Of a stretch of 64,000 nt of DNA, positions 44,366 to 53,780 are shown one piece after another. The stretch covers positions 1-64,000 of the forward strand of contig NZ_LUKD01000006.1 of NCBI RefSeq assembly GCF_001592745.1. The letters are read 5' to 3'. The notes under the pieces were generated by a model that did no database searches, had not been told where the DNA came from, and worked only from the letters and a program-made list of their open reading frames with translations. The first letter of the stretch is position 1; each line of letters opens with the position of its first letter. A program made the position numbers and the translations under genes. The DNA is from Bdellovibrio bacteriovorus (lineage in GTDB: Bacteria > Bdellovibrionota > Bdellovibrionia > Bdellovibrionales > Bdellovibrionaceae).

Positions 44366-44456
44366 ACGATTGCTGTGTAAAACTTTACTAAAGGAAAAAT
44401 CAGCGCACAAGTTTTCGCGCCGCTCGTCATTTGGTGCACATAAGTTGAGATATTAT

Positions 44457-44480
44457 CTTACCTGCCACGGCGGCAGTAAG
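44457..44480. terminator. Hairpin downstream of the KTSC-like gene
   Basis: CTTAC-CTGCC and GGCAG-TAAG pair with one bulge around ACGGC. No strong T run follows, so termination is uncertain. Confidence 0.3.
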
Positions 44481-44507
44481 CATTAGCGTCAAAAGCTCCC
44501 AAAGAAC

Positions 44508-44735
44508 TTACGCTATCTTCCGGGCATACTTTTCACGAACTCGAGTGCTGATAAAGGTACTAAGCCCCTTCCCTTCGACCGCGAGAGCCTTCATCGCCTC
44601 CACGTTTTCTTTTCCGGTCGACTGATAGGAGTATTCATACACATCTCCTCCGGCAAAAGTCACAAGGATCGAATCTTTTCGAATTTCATAGGCGATCACA
44701 CCCGAGTTTCCACTTTGGTTTTTATATCGAGGCAT
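44508..44735 (-). CDS. KTSC-domain-like small protein
   Basis: This 75-residue protein shows the KTSC-like layout: IAYEIRKDSILVTFAGGDVYEYS, then a helix, then a C-terminal STFISTRVREKYARKI where KTSC proteins have FN..I...Y. KTSC domains are found near nucleic-acid enzymes, with no assigned activity. It starts 3 bases after the upstream secreted protein gene ends, so they are co-transcribed. Confidence 0.65.
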   Translation of the reverse strand: MPRYKNQSGNSGVIAYEIRKDSILVTFAGGDVYEYSYQSTGKENVEAMKALAVEGKGLSTFISTRVREKYARKIA

Positions 44736-44738
44736 CAG

Positions 44739-45206
44739 CTACCTCTCATACCCACACTCATCACCCCATTTAGCGGTGACGGAGCATCGAGGATTCACCG
44801 CATATCCGCCCTCCCCTTTGCGATGAACTTTGCAAATGATATTCTTGGCTTTGATATTTACATGACTCATTCCACCCTCGGGCATAACACCTAACTCGGC
44901 CAAGGCATCGAAAAAATCTTTGGCGGCAATCAGCCCGACTTTCGCTGGTTTTGTGCAAGCGAAAGTAGGAAGTACATCAGGATTCACGCCGCGAATTGTT
45001 TGCACACACTGAAGGTCTGGCAATATCCAAGTCGCGACATATCCTTCATTCGTCTTCTTCGCGAAACTGGTGTTTTTCAGAAGATAGGCCATGGTCACGG
45101 CTTCATCCCCGGAAAATTCGCGAGTGACTTCGTCTCCGCAGTCGGCTTGTACAGACAAAGACAAAAAGAAAATCGAAAATGCGAAAACGCAAATCTTAGA
45201 GAACAT
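44739..45206 (-). CDS. Secreted protein of unknown function
   Basis: This 155-residue protein has a signal peptide (MFSKICVFAFSIFFLSLSVQA) and a mature part with six cysteines, among them CVQTIRG, FACTKP and NIICKVHR. It looks like a periplasmic protein with disulfides. No known domain is recognised. It leads the two-gene unit with the KTSC-like protein, and AAGGGAG lies upstream of its ATG. Confidence 0.65.
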   Translation of the reverse strand: MFSKICVFAFSIFFLSLSVQADCGDEVTREFSGDEAVTMAYLLKNTSFAKKTNEGYVATWILPDLQCVQTIRGVNPDVLPTFACTKPAKVGLIAAKDFFDALAELGVMPEGGMSHVNIKAKNIICKVHRKGEGGYAVNPRCSVTAKWGDECGYER

Positions 45207-45419
45207 AAAAACTCCCTTTTCTCAATCTAGGATGGGAATCTTTTCCAAGACCCGCAAGAACTCCTCGGGCTCACTAGCAAAAGTCATGTGGCGGAATCTG
45301 GAAAGTCATCCGGAAATTCAGACTCATTCAGCGCCAAATAAAATCTATACGAGATGAACACCTGATGCGGGGGCACGGTTGTCGCTTTACACCTTTCGTA
45401 AGAACTAAAGGAGTCCGTT

Positions 45420-45653
45420 ATGAAAGAAAGAGTTCTAAAATACGCCCCCTACTACGCGCTTCTTGCCCTTGCTATTTTTGTGAAAGGCGACGCTCAAGAA
45501 GGCTTACAAATTGCGATGATGATACTAGCTTTGGCGTATTTGCCGCCATGGGAGGAAACTAAACAGAAGGCCTTAAAAAATAAAGTCGGCCACGTAATTC
45601 TTGTATTATTATTTTCAGCTTCTTTGGTTCATTCACTGACAATGGTTCTATAA
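45420..45653 (+). CDS. Small two-helix membrane protein
   Basis: This 77-residue protein has AAAGGAG 6 bases before its ATG. It has hydrophobic segments at about 9-21 and 57-75, plus a middle hydrophobic stretch (IAMMILALAYLPPW) that may be a third. No family is recognised. It stands alone and is followed by a strong terminator. Confidence 0.6.
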   Translation: MKERVLKYAPYYALLALAIFVKGDAQEGLQIAMMILALAYLPPWEETKQKALKNKVGHVILVLLFSASLVHSLTMVL

Positions 45654-45657
45654 AGAA

Positions 45658-45689
45658 AAAGGTCTCTGCTTCCAGAGACCTTTTTTTTG
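45658..45689. terminator. Strong bidirectional terminator
   Basis: AAAGGTCTCTG and CAGAGACCTTT pair perfectly around CTTC, with eight T residues on the plus strand and A residues giving a U run on the minus strand. It separates the small membrane gene from convergent oligopeptidase B. Confidence 0.9.
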
Positions 45690-45692
45690 TTT

Positions 45693-47747
45693 TTACTTCT
45701 TAATTCCGAAGTGATTTAAAACAAACGCGTATTCTTCCGCGTTTTCATAAAGATGGTCAAAGCGACCTGAGCTTCCGAAGTGTCCAGCCCCCATATTCGT
45801 TTTAAAAATAATTAGATTATCGTCCGTCTTTTTATCACGAAGTTTCGCAACCCACTTTGCTGGCTCCCAATAAGTCACGCGCGGATCATTGAGGCCGCAA
45901 GTCACATACAAAGTCGGATAATTCTTTTCTTCGATATTGTCATACGGAGAATAAGACTTCATGTAGAAGTAGTACTCACGATCCTCAGGGTTCCCCCATT
46001 CCTTGTACTCAGTTTGAGTTAAAGGCAGATCTTTATCCAGCATCGTATTCACGACGTCTACAAAAGGAACGTGCGCCACAACAACGTCAAAAAGATCCGG
46101 ACGCATATTCATACAAGCACCCATCAACATTCCACCCGCGCTGCCGCCGGCAATCGCCAATTTCTGCGGATGAGAATAACCTTTATCCTTCAGGTATTCG
46201 GCACAAGAGATAAAGTCTTTAAAAGTGTTTGTTTTCTTCAAAAACTTAGCGTCCTCATACCATTGACGCCCCATCTCGCCGCCTCCACGAATATGAGCCA
46301 GGGCGAAGATACAACCACGATCGACTAGACGGAAGATGTCGCGTCTTTCCGGAAAGGAGTCTGGAATAATCGCACCGTAAGAACCGTATCCATAAAGATA
46401 CGTGGGATTGGTTTTATTTTTCTTAAGACCTTTTTTGTATGTGAGAACCATAGGAATCTTAGTCCCGTCATGGCCTGTCACCCACACGCGCTCGCAAACA
46501 TAATTTGCCGACTTATGACCTTTCACCTGTTTTGTCTTAAGGGTCTTTGTCGCCTTAGTACGCATATTGTATTCAAGAATTGTCGGCACCGTGATCGGGG
46601 ACGAATAATTCAAGCGCAAACTTTCAGTTTTATATTCATAATTATCCGGCGTAATGCTCACATTGAAAGCCGCATCCTTGAATTTAATGGTGTGATCTTT
46701 TTGCTTTTGCAAATCAAAGATACGCACCTGCGGAAGGCCATTTTCACGCTCACCAAGAACCAGGAAGTTTTTAAACAGATGAAACTCACCCACAAAAATT
46801 TCTGGCTTGTGCGGAACAAAGTCTTTCCAATGATCTTTTTCTGTCGCCAAAAGACCCGTTGTCATAATCTTAAAATTTTGCGCCTCTAGATTCGTGCGGA
46901 TCCAGAATTTATCTGCGGCATGATCGACATCGTATTCAAGACCTTCGATACGAGGCTGAATGCAACGAGCTGGTAGGCTTGGATTATGAGCATCCAGATA
47001 CCACACTTCTGACGTGATCTTTCCGTAACTGCCGATAAAGATAAAGTTGTGAGACGCAGACTTACTAAGACCCAAAAACTGCTTAGCGTCCTTTTCATGA
47101 TAAACAAGTTCATCCTGTTCAACCGGATTTCCCAGTTTGTGACGATACACTTGATAAGGACGAAGATTTTCATCCAAACGCACGTAGAAAACAGTTTCAT
47201 TGTCTTCCGCAAAAGCCACGGCCCCGTTGCAGTTTGGAATAGTGTCTTTAAGAAGTTTACCAGTGGTTAGATCTTTAAAATAAACCGTGTAGCGTTCGGA
47301 GCCATCGAAGTCCGCGCAGTAAGAAAGAAGATCATGCTCTGGACTCACTTTCACTGAAGTGACATCACAGTACTTCTTCCCTTTCGCCAGCACATTTTTA
47401 TCCAGAAGAATCTGCTCTTTGCCACCGGCTTTCAACTTACGGCATTCATAAGAGTACTGTTTCCCTTTTTTATAACGAGTGTAGTAAAGATACTCGCCGT
47501 ATGGTGCCGGAACAGAAGAATCATCCTCTTTGATTCGCGCTTTCATTTCTTTAAAAAGCTTATCTTTCAGTGAAGCCAATGGTTTCATGTGCGCCTCATA
47601 ATAAGCATTTTCGGCGTTCAGATATTTCAACGTCTCGGGATTTTCTTTTTCGCGCAACCAGAAGAACGGATCCACGCGAATATCTCCGTGCAGTTCAAGA
47701 TTTTTTAACTTTTGAGGTGCCTTAGGAATGGAAATTTTATTTTTCAT
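45693..47747 (-). CDS. ptrB: Oligopeptidase B-like prolyl oligopeptidase (S9A)
   Basis: This 684-residue serine peptidase has an N-terminal RVDPFFWLREKENPETLKYL stretch typical of oligopeptidase B, a beta-propeller domain and a C-terminal alpha/beta hydrolase domain. The catalytic Ser is in GGSAGGM, with GYGSYG and HIRGGGEMG near the oxyanion site and a late GAGHFG carrying the His. It cuts short peptides after basic residues. No signal peptide is seen, so it is cytosolic. In a predator it might help digest prey peptides. Confidence 0.9.
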   Translation of the reverse strand: MKNKISIPKAPQKLKNLELHGDIRVDPFFWLREKENPETLKYLNAENAYYEAHMKPLASLKDKLFKEMKARIKEDDSSVPAPYGEYLYYTRYKKGKQYSYECRKLKAGGKEQILLDKNVLAKGKKYCDVTSVKVSPEHDLLSYCADFDGSERYTVYFKDLTTGKLLKDTIPNCNGAVAFAEDNETVFYVRLDENLRPYQVYRHKLGNPVEQDELVYHEKDAKQFLGLSKSASHNFIFIGSYGKITSEVWYLDAHNPSLPARCIQPRIEGLEYDVDHAADKFWIRTNLEAQNFKIMTTGLLATEKDHWKDFVPHKPEIFVGEFHLFKNFLVLGERENGLPQVRIFDLQKQKDHTIKFKDAAFNVSITPDNYEYKTESLRLNYSSPITVPTILEYNMRTKATKTLKTKQVKGHKSANYVCERVWVTGHDGTKIPMVLTYKKGLKKNKTNPTYLYGYGSYGAIIPDSFPERRDIFRLVDRGCIFALAHIRGGGEMGRQWYEDAKFLKKTNTFKDFISCAEYLKDKGYSHPQKLAIAGGSAGGMLMGACMNMRPDLFDVVVAHVPFVDVVNTMLDKDLPLTQTEYKEWGNPEDREYYFYMKSYSPYDNIEEKNYPTLYVTCGLNDPRVTYWEPAKWVAKLRDKKTDDNLIIFKTNMGAGHFGSSGRFDHLYENAEEYAFVLNHFGIKK

Positions 47748-47915
47748 GTTGCTACTCTATACACAAGAAATTGGACACTCAATGAGAATTACGCCCGCAT
47801 CTTGAGTAAATTACTATGCTTGGACGGAAAAAACCAATGGGAGCCAGTCAAAACTTCCTACACATTTTGCGAAGACAAATTGAATCCGCGCCTACTTCCG
47901 TGTAAACTAACTTTT

Positions 47916-48647
47916 GTGAGGACATTATTTTTTATTTTCTTACTCTGGAACGTTACGGCTCTTGCTCAGGATAAATCCCTGACATTAGGAATTCCGTATC
48001 AAGTCAAACGAGTGACCTCTATCATCGAATATCAAAACTTCGTGCAAAAAGCCTTGAAGGATGCGGGCTTTGAATCTCGTATCAAAGTTACTTCTGGCAA
48101 AATTCCCTATGACGAGATGCTTTCGGGCGGTGTCGATGGAATCCTTTACGATGATCTGCATATAAAGAAGGATCGCAAAAACACAGTAAGTACTTCGTTT
48201 CCTTTAATAAACACACGAAGCCGTTTCTTTTACCGCAAAGAAAACCCGAAATTTAAAAATAAGAATTTTTCCAATGCTGTCTTGGCAGAGTTAAAAGGCT
48301 GCGTTTCTTCGGCGAATAAGATCATCGAAGAAGAAGCTCTTCGTCGGAAGCTTAATTTCATAAACTCGAACAGCCCGCTTCAAAGCGTCACCGCCGTTCT
48401 TGAGGGCAAGGCAGACTATTTTATCGCGATTGAAGAAGTCGGAAAAAGCGCGGTGAATTCTCACCCTGAAGCAAAAAATAAAATCGTTTACAGTGAGGAA
48501 GTATTCAAAGAAGTTCCGCTCTATCTTACCTTCCACAAAAAACACGCCAAGGACATGCCAAAAATCGAAAGAGCTTTGGTGAAAAACCTGCGCGGCGACC
48601 TACGGCAGTATCCACAAATCTCAGAAAACCTGAATAAAGATCCCTAG
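47916..48647 (+). CDS. Periplasmic solute-binding-like protein (family 3 type)
   Basis: I start at GTG 47916, which gives a signal peptide (VRTLFFIFLLWNVTALAQ) and 243 residues; the frame upstream lies in the promoter region of ptrB. The mature part resembles extracellular solute-binding domains: LTLGIPYQVKRVTSIIEYQNF, DGILYDD, and ADYFIAIEEVGKS. No transporter permease is nearby, so it may be a stand-alone sensor or ligand carrier. Its end overlaps the convergent antiporter gene by 4 bases. Confidence 0.65.
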   Translation: MRTLFFIFLLWNVTALAQDKSLTLGIPYQVKRVTSIIEYQNFVQKALKDAGFESRIKVTSGKIPYDEMLSGGVDGILYDDLHIKKDRKNTVSTSFPLINTRSRFFYRKENPKFKNKNFSNAVLAELKGCVSSANKIIEEEALRRKLNFINSNSPLQSVTAVLEGKADYFIAIEEVGKSAVNSHPEAKNKIVYSEEVFKEVPLYLTFHKKHAKDMPKIERALVKNLRGDLRQYPQISENLNKDP

Positions 48648-49846
48648 GTCACGGTCTGTTCGAACCTTTTTTCGATATTTTTTTGTTCCAACAGCTTCTT
48701 CACAATAAGAATAAAAACGCCGGTAAGAATAAGATTTAGTGCCAAAGACAAAAAGCCAATTGTCACATGAGCCCCAGTGATACCGTAAGAAAGGGATACT
48801 GCCAATACACCAGCACCCACTTCGCCCCTAGGAAATAGTGAAATAGAAACAGCCAGTCGCTCTTTGAAGGTAGCCTCTTTCCTATAGCAAAATGCTGCAA
48901 ACAATTTTCCAATATTAGCCAATAAAGTTATCATCACTACGTGAAATAAGGTTTCTAAAACACCCATTTCCAAGGCTACTAAACGGCGTTCACCAAAGGC
49001 AGCAGGCATCGACAATCCGACTAAAAACATGAACGCACTTGATACTATCAAGCCTACAGTTTCTTCGTCTGAACTGCCTGGTGTATCTTCTCCTGGAGTT
49101 GTGATTTCTTCTTTGGACTCGGATGGTTTAAAAATACAACCTAAGACAAAAGCCGGTAGCAACACTTCAATGTGCGATCCAACAGTGGTGACGGGATCCT
49201 TCGTTAAAAAATAAATTCCCTCACTCATTGCCGTGATTGAAAATGAGTATAAAAGCACCCACGGCCAAGAGGTGGGAAGACTCACCTTACGGTACAGTTT
49301 CACGCCAGCTATAAGTATAAAAGCAATTGCAACTAAATCGACTCCCAATTGCCATACGAAACCCGCAATTATCACTTTAAGAGGAATCATTAATAAAACC
49401 GTATCCAGATCATCAAAAATGGCCAAAATACGCGTTTTTTTAAAGGCCCAGGTTGAAGCCAAACCCGCAGCCGCCAGCATAGAGAACAAGACTCCAGCCG
49501 ACGTTGGCGCTGCAAAACGTCCTACCAACAAGGACTCTACCAAGGGACCTTTTTCGGAGGCTTCTGCTCCTGGCATAAGAATCCAATAGAAATATAAACT
49601 GCAGAAAATCCAGGGGAATGCGGCCGCTGTCGCTGCGACGAAATAATCCCATCCATACTCCCGCTTTTTTTTAAGATTAATTTCAAATTCGCGACCGACT
49701 TCAATCATGATGTAGGCTAAAAGAACCATGGTAATGAATTCGCGCAACTCCGACACCCAAACGGGAATGCTAAGTAGCAATGGGAGAACCTGAGAAAGAA
49801 CCAAGCCTGCTAATAGCAATGCGCTAAGTAATATGACTCTTTTCAT
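48644..49846 (-). CDS. Cation/proton antiporter-like membrane protein (CPA family)
   Basis: The 400-residue protein has about eleven hydrophobic segments. A helix containing ILAIFDDLDTVLL shows the paired aspartates typical of electrogenic Na+/H+ antiporters, and ALEMGVLETLFHVV and PRGEVGAGVLAVSLSYG fit Na+/H+ exchanger families. It should exchange monovalent cations for protons at the inner membrane. It is convergent with the solute-binding gene, with no regulatory TrkA-N domain. Confidence 0.8.
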   Translation of the reverse strand: MKRVILLSALLLAGLVLSQVLPLLLSIPVWVSELREFITMVLLAYIMIEVGREFEINLKKKREYGWDYFVAATAAAFPWIFCSLYFYWILMPGAEASEKGPLVESLLVGRFAAPTSAGVLFSMLAAAGLASTWAFKKTRILAIFDDLDTVLLMIPLKVIIAGFVWQLGVDLVAIAFILIAGVKLYRKVSLPTSWPWVLLYSFSITAMSEGIYFLTKDPVTTVGSHIEVLLPAFVLGCIFKPSESKEEITTPGEDTPGSSDEETVGLIVSSAFMFLVGLSMPAAFGERRLVALEMGVLETLFHVVMITLLANIGKLFAAFCYRKEATFKERLAVSISLFPRGEVGAGVLAVSLSYGITGAHVTIGFLSLALNLILTGVFILIVKKLLEQKNIEKRFEQTVT

Positions 49847-49962
49847 TGAGCTATATTATCACTGAGAAAATAAGCGCGAAGCTGTATTTACACACCCGAC
49901 CTCTAGCTGCGACACAAGGGCAAAAAGAACATCTACAATAGAGTGGAAGATTGAGAGGCGTT

Positions 49963-50367
49963 ATGAAATTTATTCTGACCCTATCCTTATTTTTTGTGTT
50001 GTCAAATCCATCAAAAGCCAACTCAGCAAAAGCTGAATTCGACAATCTGGGACAGGTCTTTCTGGAAGACACTGCAAAGGGGCTAAAAACTTCTTTGAAT
50101 TTACAGCTAGAGCCATGGGCTCATTATTTAATTAAGCTTCAAACGTCGTGCGAAGCACGTCAGGTTCGGGAGTTTCGGCGGAGCCTTGAGTACGACTTAA
50201 AAACTAGACAGAACGGTGAAGTTAAAAGGTCTTTTTATTTTATGGGAGTCCACAGTGCCGACTTGCGATCGCAAAATATTCAAGCAATCGCAATTTACGT
50301 TTCTGATCGAACCCGATGGAGATCACTTCAGTGCTCTCCATTAAATTCGGATTTTGATTCTATTTAA
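49963..50367 (+). CDS. Small secreted protein of unknown function
   Basis: The ATG at 49963 lies 4 bases after GAGAGG. The 134-residue product has a signal peptide (MKFILTLSLFFVLSNPSKA) and a mixed polar mature part with two cysteines (QTSCEARQ and LQCSPL). No family is recognised. It is divergent from the antiporter gene and its end overlaps the convergent merR gene by 8 bases. Confidence 0.6.
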   Translation: MKFILTLSLFFVLSNPSKANSAKAEFDNLGQVFLEDTAKGLKTSLNLQLEPWAHYLIKLQTSCEARQVREFRRSLEYDLKTRQNGEVKRSFYFMGVHSADLRSQNIQAIAIYVSDRTRWRSLQCSPLNSDFDSI

Positions 50368-50884
50368 ACATTTGGCGAACGCGGCGAATATCCATAATCA
50401 ACTCTTCAACCGTCTCGTTGAAGTTTTCAAGCTTATGAATCACCTGGCTCATATCTTTTTCTTTGCGAACATGAGCTTTAAGTTCTTTCATCGCATTTCT
50501 TGCGCCTTCAATCGAGAAACGATCGCGGTGCAAAAGTTTACGGATCAACAACGCATTTTCGACATCTTTACGAGTGTACATACGTTGATTGTTAGAGGCT
50601 TTTTTAGGGCGAAGGATTTCAAACTCTGTTTCCCAGTAACGAAGAACATATTGTTTGATACCCAAGATTTCAGCAACATCGCCGATTTTAAATCCCATTT
50701 TATCCGGGATGGCATTGATCTCTTCCAAAAGCTTGTCATCACAAAGCATTGCCGGAATCGAGATCGGAGCCGTCGCAGTCACCGGAGCAGCTGCGGACTC
50801 TTCAATGAAATCAACGTGGCTATCACCAAGAGACAACTCGGAACTATCCATTTCGAGTTGTTCTGGCTCACTATTCGTTGTCAT
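50360..50884 (-). CDS. MerR-family transcriptional regulator
   Basis: This regulator has an N-terminal extension of about 60 residues, an MerR winged helix (FKIGDVAEILGIKQYVLRYWETEF, then RMYTRKDVENALLIRKLLH) and a C-terminal dimerisation helix. I place the start near 50884, where ATGATGACA overlaps the ihfA stop; further ATGs upstream are part of the repeat encoding the IHF acidic tail. The pheS-pheT-ihfA-merR order is common in bacteria, and the target is generally unknown. Confidence 0.85.
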   Translation of the reverse strand: MTTNSEPEQLEMDSSELSLGDSHVDFIEESAAAPVTATAPISIPAMLCDDKLLEEINAIPDKMGFKIGDVAEILGIKQYVLRYWETEFEILRPKKASNNQRMYTRKDVENALLIRKLLHRDRFSIEGARNAMKELKAHVRKEKDMSQVIHKLENFNETVEELIMDIRRVRQMFK

Positions 50885-51239
50885 CATAGTCGTCGTCATC
50901 ATCATCGTCCTCATCTTTTAAGTGAGCGTACTCTTCACCGTTCAACATCGCTTTTAAAACTTGCGAAGGACGGAACGTAAGAACACGGCGAGCGGAAATC
51001 TTGATCTGCTCCCCTGTTTGAGGGTTGCGACCAATACGTTCGTTTTTGCCGCGAACAACGAAGTTACCAAAACCAGAGATTTTTACTTTGTCGCCGTTTT
51101 GTAAAACGTCTTTCAAAGTATCGAAGCAAAGCTCAACAAGCTCGGAAGCTTCTTTTTTCGAGAAACCGATCTTTTGATACACGTTCTCGACGATATCGGC
51201 CTTAGTCACCGTTGATTTACCTAAGTTCTGGCCAGCCAT
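50871..51239 (-). CDS. ihfA: Integration host factor alpha-type subunit with acidic tail
   Basis: This 122-residue HU/IHF fold has KADIVENVYQKIGFSKKEASELVELCFDTL at the N-terminus and the DNA-bending arm GRNPQTGEQIKISARRVLTF. It is longer than typical IHF-alpha (about 100) because of a C-terminal tail rich in Asp (from about residue 109, DEDDDDDDDYDDNE). The tail is written with repeated GAT/GAC codons and may moderate DNA binding. The gene lies 96 bases downstream of pheT. Confidence 0.9.
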   Translation of the reverse strand: MAGQNLGKSTVTKADIVENVYQKIGFSKKEASELVELCFDTLKDVLQNGDKVKISGFGNFVVRGKNERIGRNPQTGEQIKISARRVLTFRPSQVLKAMLNGEEYAHLKDEDDDDDDDYDDNE

Positions 51240-51255
51240 GATTTATACTCCATTT

Positions 51256-51282
51256 CCGCCTTCGCACTCCGTGCTTTGGCGG
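51256..51282. repeat. Interrupted palindrome (REP-like hairpin) between pheT and ihfA
   Basis: CCGCC-TTC-GCAC-TCC-GTGC-TTT-GGCGG: two paired stems (5 and 4 bp) with a symmetric 3x3 internal loop and a 3-base loop. It sits just upstream of the ihfA start and could be an attenuating leader, an mRNA processing site or a dispersed repeat. Only one copy is in the window. Confidence 0.55.
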
Positions 51283-51335
51283 GATTAACCATTTCTATTA
51301 CAAAGGGTAACAAGTAACTGAAAACAATCAAGAAT

Positions 51336-53780
51336 TTATCTCACAGAAAGATCAAAATTCTTTTTCAAGCTCTCAAGCACCTTGTTTGTCGTCTCTGCGA
51401 TTTGCGCTTCTTGCAGTGTGGCATTTTTGTCTTGCAGCCAGAGGCGGATCGCGACGGATTTCTTACCCGCCTCCATCTTTTCGCCTTCATACAAGTCAAA
51501 GACGTCCACATTCACTAGCAATGAACCCGCGGCTTTACGAATATCCTTAAGCACATCGCCGACTTTCAAAGTTTTCGGCATCACAAACGCAAAGTCGCGC
51601 TCTACCACCGGGAACTTTGAAATACTTTGGATGCGGTAAGGACGAGGTTGGCCTTTGTAAAGCAGATCTAAATCAAGCTCTGCCAATGCCGCAGGCACAC
51701 GAATCTTATTATCATCCAAAAGAACCGGATGAAGAGTTCCGATGAAGCCCACCTTTTTACCTTCAACTAAAAGTTGAGCATATTGTCCTTGATGCAAGAA
51801 AGCTGGCACTTCTGCTTTGTTTGCTGGTGTCACCCACGTGTAAGCAGAAATATTCAAAGACTTCAGCAACACTTCAACGGCTGCTTTAAGTTCGAACACC
51901 ACAGGATAATCCAAAGATTTATTCCAAAGGTTAGATGCACGCCCCCAAAGAGCTAATGCCAAACGACTTGTTTCGCCGTATCCACCGTCCTCTTTCATAA
52001 AGAACGAGTTTCCGATCTCAAACAAACGACCTTGCATATTGCCTGCGTGGAAGTTTGTATTCAGATTTTTGAATAGCCCGAAGCTCAAAGAAGTTCTCAT
52101 CACATCCATTTCTTCATTCAATGGATTCATGATGCGGATTTCTTTTTCGGAAACAGACAAGCCTGCTGCTTTCAAAGTTTCCACAGAACCTAAGAAAGCT
52201 TTTTCAGCTTTAGAGCCCACGAACGCAAAGTTCACGGCCTGCTGGAAACCTTCGGCACGCATCAACTCGCTCGTCGTGCGATTCAGCATAAATGCTTTGT
52301 CGTGATGAGACGGCATGGTCTTAAACACCGGCAAAGACTCCGGGATGTGCTCATAACCATTCAAACGAGCGTACTCTTCAACCAAATCCATGTCTTGCTC
52401 AAGGTCAAAGCGGAATGTCGGAGGAAGAATTTTATAAGAACCCGTTCCTACCTGTTCAAGCTGGCACCCCAAACGCTTCATGAAATCCACAAATTTGTGT
52501 TCTTCCGCCTGGTAGCCCAATCGATCCGTCACCGTTTGTACAGAGATCGTCACCGGAGCTTTCTTCACTGGATTTGGATAGAAATCATGGTGATCACCGA
52601 AAGCTTCACCACCCGCAACTTCTAAAATCAAAGCCGTCGCACGATTCAACCCACGAAGTGCACCATCTGGATCCACACCGCGAGAAAATCTGTAAGCTGA
52701 ATCCGTATCAATACCATGTGTACGAGATGTTTTACGCGCACTCATCGGTAGGAAGTAAGCAGATTCCAAGAAAACTTCCGTCGTAGAATCCGTGACGCCC
52801 GAGTTCTTTCCACCAACCACACCGGCAAGACATGCGGGATGAGTCGTATCACGAATTGTGAGTTCATCACCCGTCAAAGTAATTTCAGAGCCATCAAGAG
52901 TGATGAACTTTTCACCTTTTGTCGCGCGATCCACGATCACTTTTTTACCGGCAATGAAAGCGGCATCAAAAGCATGAAGAGGCTGACCTAATTCCATCAT
53001 CACATAGTTTGTCACGTCGACGATGTTATTAATAGAGTTCATACCCACACTTTCAAGACGCTTTACCAACCACTCTGGGGAGGGACCGACTTTCAAGCCT
53101 TTTAGGTATCGACCCGTATAGCGAGGACATAAATCAAAAGCCTTCACATCCAAAGAGATCTCACTCTTAGTCGATTGCGAATTTACTTTTGGTTCGGCCT
53201 TTGGAACTTTCAACTCTTTACCATACAGGCAAGCCACTTCACGCGCCAAACCGTAATGGCTTAAGCAGTCCGCTCTATTGGGAGTCACTTTTAATTCGAA
53301 AGTGATGTCGTCATAACCCGCGTATTCTGCGTAAGGTTTTCCGACCGGAGCATCTGCAGGAAGAATCGCGATACCTTCAGATTCTTTCGCTAAGCCTAGC
53401 TCTTTCAAAGAACAAAGCATGCCTGCTGAATCCACACCACGAACCGCAGATTTTTTAATCGCAAAGTTACCTGGCAATACAGCCCCCGGCAAAGCCACGA
53501 TCACACGGTCCCCGGCTTTGTGGTTTTGCGCTCCACACACGATCTGGTGAACAACACCTTCACCTGTAGAAACGCGGCACAAAGAAAGTTTATCCGCATT
53601 GGGATGTTTATCTTTTTCTAAGATGTGACCTACAACCACGTGGTTAAAGTCTTTCGCACGATTGGTGATTTCTTCCACCTCAAGACCGGCGCGAGTTAAA
53701 GCTTCACCCAACTCTTCCGGTTTTTGAAAGAACTCAGTCACATCAACATAATCTTGGAGCCATTTTAAACTGATCTTCAT
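51336..53780 (-). CDS. pheT: Phenylalanyl-tRNA synthetase beta subunit
   Basis: The 814-residue protein begins [14 protein letters not shown] and has the tRNA-binding domain (about 40-150), B3/B4 editing domain, the B5 domain and a C-terminal anticodon-binding FDX-ACB domain (from about 720, [20 protein letters not shown]). Together with PheS it forms the heterotetramer that charges tRNA-Phe and clears mischarged Tyr. Its start overlaps the pheS stop by 4 bases. Confidence 0.96.
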   Translation of the reverse strand: MKISLKWLQDYVDVTEFFQKPEELGEALTRAGLEVEEITNRAKDFNHVVVGHILEKDKHPNADKLSLCRVSTGEGVVHQIVCGAQNHKAGDRVIVALPGAVLPGNFAIKKSAVRGVDSAGMLCSLKELGLAKESEGIAILPADAPVGKPYAEYAGYDDITFELKVTPNRADCLSHYGLAREVACLYGKELKVPKAEPKVNSQSTKSEISLDVKAFDLCPRYTGRYLKGLKVGPSPEWLVKRLESVGMNSINNIVDVTNYVMMELGQPLHAFDAAFIAGKKVIVDRATKGEKFITLDGSEITLTGDELTIRDTTHPACLAGVVGGKNSGVTDSTTEVFLESAYFLPMSARKTSRTHGIDTDSAYRFSRGVDPDGALRGLNRATALILEVAGGEAFGDHHDFYPNPVKKAPVTISVQTVTDRLGYQAEEHKFVDFMKRLGCQLEQVGTGSYKILPPTFRFDLEQDMDLVEEYARLNGYEHIPESLPVFKTMPSHHDKAFMLNRTTSELMRAEGFQQAVNFAFVGSKAEKAFLGSVETLKAAGLSVSEKEIRIMNPLNEEMDVMRTSLSFGLFKNLNTNFHAGNMQGRLFEIGNSFFMKEDGGYGETSRLALALWGRASNLWNKSLDYPVVFELKAAVEVLLKSLNISAYTWVTPANKAEVPAFLHQGQYAQLLVEGKKVGFIGTLHPVLLDDNKIRVPAALAELDLDLLYKGQPRPYRIQSISKFPVVERDFAFVMPKTLKVGDVLKDIRKAAGSLLVNVDVFDLYEGEKMEAGKKSVAIRLWLQDKNATLQEAQIAETTNKVLESLKKNFDLSVR

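Noticed and set aside
45232-45357. 41-codon frame between the secreted-protein gene and the small membrane gene
   Set aside because: AGG touches the ATG, leaving no proper ribosome spacing, and the peptide has no recognisable feature.
50354-50980. Plus-strand 208-codon frame
   Set aside because: It is antisense to merR and ihfA, both well supported.
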